A DNA stretch of 64,000 bases from an uncultured Pantoea sp. (GTDB lineage: Bacteria > Pseudomonadota > Gammaproteobacteria > Enterobacterales > Enterobacteriaceae). The notes under the pieces are model-generated. The model was not told the DNA's origin. It made no database searches and saw nothing but the letters and a program-made list of their open reading frames with translations. Positions 56,156-64,000 of the stretch are shown in pieces. The position numbers and the translations under genes were made by a program. The stretch covers positions 1-64,000 of the forward strand of contig CAJYVD010000035.1 in assembly GCA_913778495.1 (NCBI GenBank), given 5' to 3'. Within the stretch, counting starts at the first letter, position 1. Each line of letters starts with the position of its first letter.

Positions 56156-59100
56156 TTAAGCTCCTTTCAACATATCAAACACGACACGTGCAAAGCCTCT
56201 GGCCAAATCCGGATTCGACAGGTACTGCACCATCATCTCCTGCTGGGCGTCATTGCTGTCCATCACGGCATCATCAATGGCTTTCGGAAAATCACCTAAC
56301 ATCGCCTGTTCGCGCGTATTATTCGCAATCTGGGTCATCACAGCCTGGTTTTCTGACAGCTTGTCGCGCACCGCGAAGGCATAATTGATCATGTCTTTAT
56401 CGGTGAGATTATCGGTGACAAATAGCTCATTAAGGCGAGACAGAATATTCGACAGAAACTCTTCTTTCTTGTCCTTCGGCTTCGCCGTACCGACATCATT
56501 CCCCGGCTTGATTTTGTATTCTTCAGCATCCTCTTGCAGCTTCAGGTGCTGCTCGTGAAGCTTCGACAGGCGATAATGACTCATCTCCACGTTGCTTAAA
56601 TCAATCTCATCTTCTTCGATACGCTGTTCATGCAGTAACGGGCGCAGATGGCGTGCAAACAGGCTCAGCTTCTCCAGGTTCTTGTCGTCGTAATCGACGA
56701 TTTGCGACATAAACTCGTAAAAGCGGACAAAGCTGCCGAGATCTTTTTTGAAGATATCCAGCTTACTTTTTTCTTTCTCGCAGTCCTTAAAGGTGTTTTC
56801 CGCATTGGTGATCAGCACAACATCGCCAGTCTTTTTGGTGCGTTCAAACATCTCTTTGGCCAACACATACGCATCAATCGCCGAGGTGTAGCGGTTTTTC
56901 CAGCGCTCAACCGCAGGTTTGCAAATATTGCTGATGGCCGCATTAGATTTGTTTTTGCTGAAGAACGCCTCGCAGAACTGCTCGACTTCGTTCCACAGGA
57001 AAATACCGCTGGTACGCAGCTTTTCAAACAGCTCAAAGACGAGCTGCGGATCGCTAACATCCGTCAGTTCCGCTGTCTGGTAGTACGGCTGGAAAGCGCT
57101 CAAAATCTCGTCAGGTTCGTTGTAGAAATCGAGCACAAAGGTGCCGGACTGCGCCTTTCCGGGATAGGTACGGTTCAGACGCGATAGCGTCTGTACGCAC
57201 TCCACGCCGCCCAGCTTTTTATCCACATACATGGCACAGAGCTTAGGCTGGTCAAAACCGGTCTGGAATTTGTTGGCCACCAGCATCACCTGGTAGTCAT
57301 CGGTATCAAATGCTTTGCGCATATCCCGGCCTTTCAGCCCTGGGTTCATATTGATTTCAGTGAACTTCTGGTTAAGCAGCGCAAGGCTGTTGTGGTCATC
57401 TTCATGGAATTCTACTTCCCCGGAGAACGCCACCATTGCGCTGATCTTGTCGTAGTTTTGCTGGGCGATGTATTTATCAAACGCCAGCTTGTAGCGCACC
57501 GCAGCCTTACGCGAACTGGTCACCACCATCGCTTTCGCCTGGCCAGCCAGTAAATGCATCACATGCTTGCGGAAGTGCTCAACAATTACCTTCACTTTCT
57601 GCGACACGTTATGATCGTGCAGCGACACCCACTGGTTCAGTTTGATCTTCGCTTTCTTGCTGTCCACTTCCCGATCAGGATCGTCCAGCTTTTGCAGCAG
57701 CTTATACGCCACCTTGTAGTTGGTGTAGTTCTTCAGCACATCAAGAATAAAGCCCTCTTCGATGGCTTGGCGCATGGAGTAAACGTGGAACGCTTCCGGT
57801 TTGTTCGTTTTCGATGCCGGTTCCTGCGGGTTAGGACGACGGCCAAACAGCTCCAGCGTTTTGGCTTTTGGCGTGGCGGTGAAGGCGTAATAGCTAAGGT
57901 TGTTGCTGCCTTTACGCGCGGCAACGGTGGCATCCAGAATATCTTCTGAAGATATCTCCACATCGTCATCCGCCTCTTCAGTCATCAGCACTTCTTTCAG
58001 TTGCCGCGCCGTGGAACCGCTCTGCGAGGAGTGCGCTTCATCGGCAATCACCGCGTATTTACGCTGCTTGAGGCTGACGCTGTTTTCAATCGCCTTCAGG
58101 ACAAAAGGGAATGTCTGGATGGTGACGATAATGATCGGCTGCGAGTTTTCCAGCGCGCTGGCCAGCTTCTCCGATTTAGAACCGTCACCCTCTTTGTTAT
58201 TGATACGCCCGACCACGCCATCCTGATGTTCAAACTGATAGATGGTGTCCTGCAGCTGATCGTCAAGCACGGTGCGGTCCGTCACCACAATAACCGAGTG
58301 GAACTGCTTCTCGCCATGTTCATCGTACATGCGGGAAAGCTGATGGGCAGTCCAGGCGATAGAGTTCGATTTGCCCGAGCCCGCACTATGCTGAATCAGG
58401 TATTTATTGCCAGTGCCTTCCACCGTGGCGGCGGTGATCAGTTTATTCACAACGTCCCACTGGTGATAGCGCGGGAAAATCAGGCTCTCGCTTTTGTACT
58501 TCAGGCCAAGGGCATTTTCTTTTTCGACGATTTGCAGATGCACAAAACTGGCGAGAATTTTCAGCAGATTATCCGGCAGCAACACCTCATTCCACAGGTA
58601 GCTGGTGGCGTAGTCATTGGCGTCTGCCGGGATGTCGTTACCCGCGCCGCCGTCATGGGTCCCTTTGTTAAACGGCAGGAAGAAGGTTTTATCGCCCTCG
58701 AGTTTGGTCGCCATAAACACTTCGTACTGGCTGACGGCAAAGTGCACCAGCGCGCCGCGCTTAAAGGTCAGCAGCGGCTCGGGTTTATTGGCGCCAGGAT
58801 CTTTTGGCAAACGCGTTTTCTTATATTGCGCAATGGCGTTTTGCACCGTCTGCTTAAATTCGGACTTCAGTTCCAGCGTCGCTACCGGCAGGCCATTGAC
58901 GAACAGCACCAGGTCGATTCGCCATTTCTTCGCCTTAACGCCGGTTTCTTCAAACGCGGCGTTTGACGCATGCGGGCTGTAAACCAGCTCCGGCACAATA
59001 CGGCAGATATTTTGTTTGTAGCGCGTCAGTGTTTCCGGATTGAGGTTATGTTCCGGCTTAAACTGGCACAGGGAAAAACGCGCATTATGGCTTTTGATAC

Positions 59101-59404
59101 CATGACGCAGCACGCCGAGCGTGCCGTAAGTGCGCGACAGCATATCGGTGGCGTTGTTATCGGCTTTTTTAAGTTGGGCCACCAGCAAATCAAGGAAATG
59201 GCGCTCGGTATCGGTGGGGTAAATCTTCGAGAATTTCTCCCACTCCAGCGGCTGCGTGGTCTGCACAAAGGTCAGCGCATCCTGCGAGTACAGCGCACGT
59301 TCGCGATCGTAGCCGTTAGATTTGCCAACAATCCAGCCGCGATCGACCATCTGCGCAATCATTTCATCCTGAAAAATCAGCTCTTTGGTGCTATCCATGC
59401 TCAT
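56156..59404 (-). CDS. hsdR: Type I restriction enzyme HsdR
   Basis: A 1082-aa restriction/translocase subunit. The nuclease domain near residues 165-195 has RIDLVLFVNGLPVATLELKSE (PD-(D/E)xK with Asp and Glu-x-Lys). The SF2 motor has Walker A HSAGSGKS with Lys345, VVTDRTVLDDQL, DEAHSSQSG (motif II), AFTATPKA (motif III), MLVANKFQTGFDQP (motif V) and QTLSRLNRTYPGK (motif VI). A helical C-terminal part binds the HsdM/S core. It overlaps hsdS by 4 bp and is last in hsdM-hsdS-hsdR. All motifs are intact, so restriction should be functional. Confidence 0.94.
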   Translation of the reverse strand: MSMDSTKELIFQDEMIAQMVDRGWIVGKSNGYDRERALYSQDALTFVQTTQPLEWEKFSKIYPTDTERHFLDLLVAQLKKADNNATDMLSRTYGTLGVLRHGIKSHNARFSLCQFKPEHNLNPETLTRYKQNICRIVPELVYSPHASNAAFEETGVKAKKWRIDLVLFVNGLPVATLELKSEFKQTVQNAIAQYKKTRLPKDPGANKPEPLLTFKRGALVHFAVSQYEVFMATKLEGDKTFFLPFNKGTHDGGAGNDIPADANDYATSYLWNEVLLPDNLLKILASFVHLQIVEKENALGLKYKSESLIFPRYHQWDVVNKLITAATVEGTGNKYLIQHSAGSGKSNSIAWTAHQLSRMYDEHGEKQFHSVIVVTDRTVLDDQLQDTIYQFEHQDGVVGRINNKEGDGSKSEKLASALENSQPIIIVTIQTFPFVLKAIENSVSLKQRKYAVIADEAHSSQSGSTARQLKEVLMTEEADDDVEISSEDILDATVAARKGSNNLSYYAFTATPKAKTLELFGRRPNPQEPASKTNKPEAFHVYSMRQAIEEGFILDVLKNYTNYKVAYKLLQKLDDPDREVDSKKAKIKLNQWVSLHDHNVSQKVKVIVEHFRKHVMHLLAGQAKAMVVTSSRKAAVRYKLAFDKYIAQQNYDKISAMVAFSGEVEFHEDDHNSLALLNQKFTEINMNPGLKGRDMRKAFDTDDYQVMLVANKFQTGFDQPKLCAMYVDKKLGGVECVQTLSRLNRTYPGKAQSGTFVLDFYNEPDEILSAFQPYYQTAELTDVSDPQLVFELFEKLRTSGIFLWNEVEQFCEAFFSKNKSNAAISNICKPAVERWKNRYTSAIDAYVLAKEMFERTKKTGDVVLITNAENTFKDCEKEKSKLDIFKKDLGSFVRFYEFMSQIVDYDDKNLEKLSLFARHLRPLLHEQRIEEDEIDLSNVEMSHYRLSKLHEQHLKLQEDAEEYKIKPGNDVGTAKPKDKKEEFLSNILSRLNELFVTDNLTDKDMINYAFAVRDKLSENQAVMTQIANNTREQAMLGDFPKAIDDAVMDSNDAQQEMMVQYLSNPDLARGFARVVFDMLKGA

Positions 59405-60795
59405 GCGGTGGCCTCCTGTGGCTCACCAATGCCCTGTGTGTTCGAGACAACCCAGTCGCGGACGTCGATTTTTCCGGTAACGGCGGCGGAGATTAGGGCA
59501 GTACGGCGTTCCTGGAGAAGGTTTATTTGACTATTAGCCAAGTCAACTAAGTCAATAAATTTTTTCTTTTGCGAATAAATAAATTCAAAAATTGAATCCT
59601 GTTCTTCTAATGGAGGGATGGAAATCATGATTTCATTTAAGATGGCAATATTTATTACCCCCATAGTTCCTCCCCTCGACAGCAATTCAAATTGTTTAGA
59701 AACTGTCGTGCTTTTTAAAAATTCCCTTACAAAAAATGGATTCATCCTACAGGATAGAGTAGCTTTTATTAATCTTGGATTGATTATTCCTGCTTTAGCC
59801 CAGTTGGGAAAAACAGCTATCTTCCCAAAAGTACCAACACAACTAATCAATATGTCACCAGCATTCACTTCGTATCTGGACAACCTATTAAAGTCTTCAG
59901 GTGAGATGAAGTAATCACCAACATTAAAATCATTGGGGATAACCTGTTCTTGTCCATAAACCTTGTAACCATCATTTACATACATATCTTTAGTGATGCT
60001 TGATCCAAATGGTCCTGCAATAATACCTACGCATGCAAATTTAAATTTTTTGACATCCCAATGCTCCGGTACTTCCCTCACCCACTCCACACCAGAATCT
60101 TTCATCGGCACATTAGGGTTTAGCCCTTTGGTGACGGCATGGCTAATCACTGCCTGACGTTTTTCTTTCAGCAGTTCAATCAGTTGTTGTTGCTTCTCGA
60201 TCAGGTTGTCAATTTTTGCGGTTTCGTGGTCGAGGAAAGCTGCAATAACTGCTTGTTCTGATAGCGTTGGCACTGGGATTCTAATATTACCAAGAAGCCC
60301 ACGACTAATTCTTTGCATAGTGGTACCGCGAGCCAAGTTACCAGTATGGTGAAAGTAGTCTTTACTTGAAAAAAGGTGTACTAAATACTGTCTATTATAA
60401 TATTTATCTGTGCGAAAAATTACGTTGTCAACTGACGTTACAGTTTTATAACCAAGATCAGGCACTAAACATGCCCTTCCGATTGGGTTGTTTAACCTAG
60501 ATATCAATATATCCCCTTCAAAAACCTCAGTGCAATTAAGCTTACTAAAAGTCTTTTCGGTTATAAATCCAGAACCTTGTTCTTTGTAGAAACCCTCACC
60601 TACATTACCAGTAGTAATATAGCGAACACCATCATCTGAGATATCTTTACTTTCGATCCAGTCGCCATCAAGAAAAAGTGAATTTGTACCTAATGCAAGA
60701 TATTTTATTGGTGTGCTCGACCAATGAGCAGGAGTAGGGCTCAACCACTCAACCCCAGAATCCTTATACTCCGGATACGCCTTATACTTAGCCAT
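59401..60795 (-). CDS. hsdS: Type I specificity subunit HsdS
   Basis: A 464-aa DNA-recognition subunit with two target-recognition domains separated by conserved helices. Both halves start with the same KDSGVEWL/V-x-PxHW motif (about 10-24 and 226-242). The long spacer helix (IAAFLDHETAKIDNLIEKQQQLIELLKEKRQAVISHAVTKG) recurs in shorter form near the C-terminus (LVDLANSQINLLQERRTALISAAVTGKI). The TRDs are AT-rich against the GC-rich conserved parts, the usual mark of domain shuffling. The start overlaps the hsdM stop by 1 bp (TGATG). The recognition sequence is not predictable by eye. Confidence 0.93.
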   Translation of the reverse strand: MAKYKAYPEYKDSGVEWLSPTPAHWSSTPIKYLALGTNSLFLDGDWIESKDISDDGVRYITTGNVGEGFYKEQGSGFITEKTFSKLNCTEVFEGDILISRLNNPIGRACLVPDLGYKTVTSVDNVIFRTDKYYNRQYLVHLFSSKDYFHHTGNLARGTTMQRISRGLLGNIRIPVPTLSEQAVIAAFLDHETAKIDNLIEKQQQLIELLKEKRQAVISHAVTKGLNPNVPMKDSGVEWVREVPEHWDVKKFKFACVGIIAGPFGSSITKDMYVNDGYKVYGQEQVIPNDFNVGDYFISPEDFNRLSRYEVNAGDILISCVGTFGKIAVFPNWAKAGIINPRLIKATLSCRMNPFFVREFLKSTTVSKQFELLSRGGTMGVINIAILNEIMISIPPLEEQDSIFEFIYSQKKKFIDLVDLANSQINLLQERRTALISAAVTGKIDVRDWVVSNTQGIGEPQEATA

Positions 60796-63155
60796 CAGGA
60801 ATGTACCTCCTGCAGCAACTTCATAATCTCTGCGCTGACCGCATCCAGATCGGCATCAATTTCTTCCAGCGGGCGCGGTGGCTGATAAACATAGAAATGG
60901 CGGTTAAATGGAATCTCATAACCGACAATTCCCACCTCATTATCCTTCGTATCGCGCTTATCAGCATTAATCCAGGCATCGGCAACGTGCGGCAATACTT
61001 CTGCTTTAAAGTAGTTTTCAATCAGGTCGCTGGTGGGCATCGCCGGGTTAAGCGGCACGTTTTCGTTATCACGCAGCTCGCCGTCTTGTTCAAACTCAAC
61101 CACTTTGCCTTTGTATTCAAACGCACCGTAAAACGGCTGTGCGGCTTCTTTCAGCGTCTTCTTCACCACCGGCTCGGCATCCGGATTTTTGGTGGTGATG
61201 GCGTCGATAAACTGTTTGTTCTCTTTCGCATCCAGCTTCACGCCAGCCGTTTTGATGGCCCCTTTCAGGGTTAGCTGGAACTGGTTGAAGTCATTACTCA
61301 CCAGTGTTTTTCCACCCGCCTGCGTACCCAGTGCCTCCTGAATTTTCTGTGCTTTTTCCATCAACCCACGCTGTGCCAGCCACAGTTTGCTGTCGAGCAG
61401 GTCTTTAATCTGCTTCTCTTTCAGTTCGGCAAATTCAGCTTTGATGATGGCGCGCGCATCGACTTCCAGTTCGGAAAAATCACCATAGGTATCTTCCTGC
61501 CATTGGGATGCGAACTCGTCATACAGACGTTCCATTGGCGCGTTAAACGGCTTCGGTGCAAAGCGCAGCGTCGCAATCGCCTCATCCGTCACCTGAGCGG
61601 ATAAACGCAGCGGGCGCTCAATGGTCAGGCGGCGATAGCCAAAGTCGGTACTGTTAAAGATTTTGCTGGCGAAGGTTTTCGGCGCTTCAGTTTTGGCGGT
61701 AGCCGGCTGAAGGCCACGGCTGGATTTATGCTCGGCGGCTTTTTCCAGACCCAGCTCTTCCAGAGTTGTGACATCCACTACCTCAAAATCACCGAAGGTC
61801 TGCGTGATCAGCTTAATATCATCTTCGCCCATCAGGTTGCGCTTGGAACCCAGCGATTTGCGCATCTTGCCGCACAGGTTGGTGCCGTCAATCAGCTGTA
61901 CTTTGCCTTTACGCTCAGGCGCTTTCTTGTTGGAGAGGATCCAGACGTAGGTGGCAATGCCGGTGTTGTAGAACATGTCCGTAGGCAACGCGACGATGCC
62001 TTCCAGCAAATCGGCTTCCAGAATGTAGCGACGGATTTCGCTCTCACCGCTGCCCGCACCACCGGTAAAGAGTGGCGAACCGTTAAGGATAATCCCGATA
62101 CGACCGCCGTTGCTCACGGTGCCATCCACGTTGTGGTTGTCGCGCATTTTGCTGATCAGGTGCATCAGGAACAGCAGCGAGCCGTCGGAAACACGCGGCA
62201 GGCCCGGGCCAAAGCGACCGTTAAAGCCTTTCTGCGTATGTTCATCGTTAATCTCGCCCTCAATCTTCTTCCAGTCCACCCCAAACGGTGGGTTAGAGAG
62301 CATGTAGTCGAACTGATCCTGCGGCAACTGGTCGTTAGAGAGGGTGTTACCCAGCTTAATGCGGCTGACGTCCTGGCCTTTAATCAGCATATCGGCTTTA
62401 CAGATAGCATAGGATTCCGGGTTCAGCTCCTGACCAAAAGCACGCATAACAGCATTGGGGTTTAGCTCGTGCACATATTCCATGCCTGAAGAGAGGAAGC
62501 CGCCGGTCCCGGCCGTCGGGTCATAAATTGTGCGGATGATACCGGGCTGCGTCAGGGCTTCATCATCTTCCATAAACACCAGCGAGGTGGTCAGACGCAC
62601 GATATCGCGTGGGGTGAAGTGCTCACCGGCGGTCTCGTTAGAACTTTCCGCGAAACGACGGATGAGCTCTTCAAACACCAGGCCCATCTCATGGTTGGAA
62701 ATCGCTTTCGGGCTTAAATCGGTGGTGGCGAATTTCTTCACCACTTTGAACAACAGGTTGGCATCTTCAAGCAGGCCGACAAACTCGCTGAATTTGAAGT
62801 GTTCGAAGATTTCACGTGCGTCCGGAGAGAACGCCTGTACGTAGCTTTCCAGGTTGGCTTTGATGTCATTCTGCCCCATTTTGCCCAAATCCATCTTCGA
62901 GGTATTGAAGAAGGAAAATGTGCTGGTGCGCAGCAGAAACTTCTCTTTCGCATCTTCCGGCAGCGGGCTGGTTTTTAATTCATCGTATTTCGCCACAACC
63001 GCGTCTTTGGTCTCCGCCAGCACACACTCAAGACGGCGCAACAGCGTAAAGGGCAGGATCACGCGCCCGTACTGAGACTGTTTGAAATCACCGCGCAGTA
63101 GGTCAGCGACAGACCAGATAAAGGCAGCCGTTTGCGAAAAATTTTTGTCAGACAT
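60795..63155 (-). CDS. hsdM: Type I DNA methyltransferase HsdM
   Basis: A 786-aa N6-adenine methyltransferase. An N-terminal HsdM helical domain ([32 protein letters not shown]) is followed by the catalytic domain with SAM motif [13 protein letters not shown] and catalytic Asn288-Pro-Pro-Phe. A long C-terminal extension (about 500-786) puts it in the longer group of HsdM proteins (about 780-800 aa) rather than the 520-aa EcoKI type. It is first of the operon, expressed from the AT-rich region at 63156-63525. With HsdS it methylates the host target. It is intact. Confidence 0.94.
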   Translation of the reverse strand: MSDKNFSQTAAFIWSVADLLRGDFKQSQYGRVILPFTLLRRLECVLAETKDAVVAKYDELKTSPLPEDAKEKFLLRTSTFSFFNTSKMDLGKMGQNDIKANLESYVQAFSPDAREIFEHFKFSEFVGLLEDANLLFKVVKKFATTDLSPKAISNHEMGLVFEELIRRFAESSNETAGEHFTPRDIVRLTTSLVFMEDDEALTQPGIIRTIYDPTAGTGGFLSSGMEYVHELNPNAVMRAFGQELNPESYAICKADMLIKGQDVSRIKLGNTLSNDQLPQDQFDYMLSNPPFGVDWKKIEGEINDEHTQKGFNGRFGPGLPRVSDGSLLFLMHLISKMRDNHNVDGTVSNGGRIGIILNGSPLFTGGAGSGESEIRRYILEADLLEGIVALPTDMFYNTGIATYVWILSNKKAPERKGKVQLIDGTNLCGKMRKSLGSKRNLMGEDDIKLITQTFGDFEVVDVTTLEELGLEKAAEHKSSRGLQPATAKTEAPKTFASKIFNSTDFGYRRLTIERPLRLSAQVTDEAIATLRFAPKPFNAPMERLYDEFASQWQEDTYGDFSELEVDARAIIKAEFAELKEKQIKDLLDSKLWLAQRGLMEKAQKIQEALGTQAGGKTLVSNDFNQFQLTLKGAIKTAGVKLDAKENKQFIDAITTKNPDAEPVVKKTLKEAAQPFYGAFEYKGKVVEFEQDGELRDNENVPLNPAMPTSDLIENYFKAEVLPHVADAWINADKRDTKDNEVGIVGYEIPFNRHFYVYQPPRPLEEIDADLDAVSAEIMKLLQEVHS

Positions 63156-63525
63156 AGGAATTCCGGAAAAACGTTGAATACGCTACCTGCCGCATGCGGT
63201 CGACAGCCTGTCGAAACGGCAAACGGAGGGCAATAAATGAGATGGGTAAAATCATACATCGCATGCGCTCAAGCACAAGCATCAACTTTCCCTCAGTAAA
63301 ACTTCCCCTTAGCTTCAGAAATCCCCTGCAAAACTAATACTTCTCTTTAAATTCACTAGCCAAGGTCGCGGCAACCGCCAAGTAATTATTTGATTATTAA
63401 AATTAAAAATGTAGAACTCAAACTTCTTCTTAAGACGTGCTGTTAAGATAGATAAGAACAATGAAATCTATTAGAGTATTCCCAAAAGAAATACTTCCCT
63501 TCTTCTTGTTATCTATGGTGTAAAA
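63156..63525. other. Divergent promoter region between hsdM and zorA
   Basis: This 370-bp region is markedly AT-rich from about 63340 onward. It contains the palindrome CCGCATGCGG near 63190 and the 20-codon leader frame described below. Promoters for both defence operons must lie here. Confidence 0.5.
63461..63523 (+). CDS. Possible 20-aa leader peptide upstream of zorA
   Basis: An open frame of 20 codons (MKSIRVFPKEILPFFLLSMV) ends with TAA two bases before the zorA ATG. The spacing would allow translational coupling, since zorA itself lacks a good Shine-Dalgarno. The upstream signal (TAAGA) is weak, so this may be chance. Confidence 0.3.
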   Translation: MKSIRVFPKEILPFFLLSMV

Positions 63526-64000
63526 ATGAATTCGCTGCTGCTTCCCGGCGTGCTGGTGCGTAATGGCATTTTGTCTATCGCTTCAGTTTTAAAAAATGAT
63601 GCTGCCCCTGGATTTGTAACTATCCTGCTGGTTGCCACGCTTTGCTTTGCCGTTGTCCGCTGGCGCAAGCTGGTAAAAAGCCGCCGCAATGCTCTCAGCA
63701 GCATTCACAGCATTATCGCAAACACGCCTGAAGATCAGTTCAGCCAGCATGTGACTGAAATCGACGCCAGTATTGCAGCAGCCGATAAAACGGAAGAACA
63801 AAAGAATGTTGCTGAAGCCTGGTATGAATATCGCGAAACCCACGTGATCGACGATCAGAACGGTACACTTGTCGTGCGCAATGCGGTCCGCCCCAGCCAG
63901 TTTTTTAACCTGGATGACCTGCACTTTACGCAAGGATTCTGGCGCATCGTTCCGGGGCTGTTTGTGACTGTAGGGCTATCTCTCACCTTTCTGGGCCTGA
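63526..64000 (+). CDS. zorA: ZorA, Zorya anti-phage motor subunit (partial, runs off the edge)
   Basis: The first 158 codons of a protein that looks like ZorA, the MotA/TolQ/ExbB-type membrane subunit of the Zorya defence system. The first hydrophobic segment is VTILLVATLCFAVVRW (about 29-46). A cytoplasmic stretch follows (VVRNAVRPSQFFNLDDLHFTQGFWRIVPG), and a second membrane segment (LFVTVGLSLTFLGL) runs to the window end. The pattern 'R-PS-FF....FW+..PG+FV..GL.LTFLGL' is the ZorA signature as I recall it. In Zorya the subunit forms a proton-driven motor with ZorB and recruits ZorC/D or ZorE. The downstream genes are outside the window, so the system type cannot be told. Confidence 0.75.
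   Translation, partial: MNSLLLPGVLVRNGILSIASVLKNDAAPGFVTILLVATLCFAVVRWRKLVKSRRNALSSIHSIIANTPEDQFSQHVTEIDASIAAADKTEEQKNVAEAWYEYRETHVIDDQNGTLVVRNAVRPSQFFNLDDLHFTQGFWRIVPGLFVTVGLSLTFLGL

Noticed and set aside
58001-58966. 321-codon frame opposite hsdR
   Set aside because: Antisense shadow of conserved helicase motifs.

Overview
This window looks like a chromosome segment of an Enterobacterales bacterium, most likely Erwiniaceae (Pantoea/Erwinia/Mixta-like). The grounds are a GC-rich core with E. coli-type genes (asc, mqo, kup, arn, gabTP, digH) and an IS3-family element whose 1221-bp length and ends resemble an IS known from Pantoea. The genus is an inference.

Layout. 1-755: structured GC-rich sequence with no convincing gene. 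0.76-17.4 kb: ordinary metabolism and transport. This holds a UV endonuclease, an asc beta-glucoside operon with its divergent LacI-type repressor, Mqo, a DUF1471 protein, Kup, a MetJ-box-controlled orphan MetQ, a TetR/membrane-protein pair with twin operators, an MBL-fold protein, a GGCT protein, a DJ-1 protein, a LysR regulator, a DUF1330 protein and a LysE exporter.

17.6-31.1 kb: an accessory block of lower GC. It holds a CdiA-CT/CdiI-like toxin-immunity remnant cut by an IS with a dead transposase, a Cre-like tyrosine recombinase preceded by two inverted repeats, a 510-aa protein of unknown family, a 44-aa predicted membrane peptide, an EvgAS/BvgAS-type phosphorelay and a pertactin-type autotransporter directly downstream. 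The last three may form one regulated surface-adhesion unit.

31.2-56 kb: mostly core again. It holds an Mtr-type permease, an Idh/TIM-barrel sugar or inositol catabolic pair, the complete arnBCADTEF lipid A modification operon, dat-ddc (1,3-diaminopropane synthesis), gabR divergent from gabTP, an orphan YezG-like immunity protein, DigH, a GDSL esterase autotransporter and a soluble double-PAS chemoreceptor.

56-64 kb: a defence island. A type I restriction-modification operon (hsdM-hsdS-hsdR) is divergent from what appears to be the first gene of a Zorya anti-phage system (zorA), which runs off the right edge.
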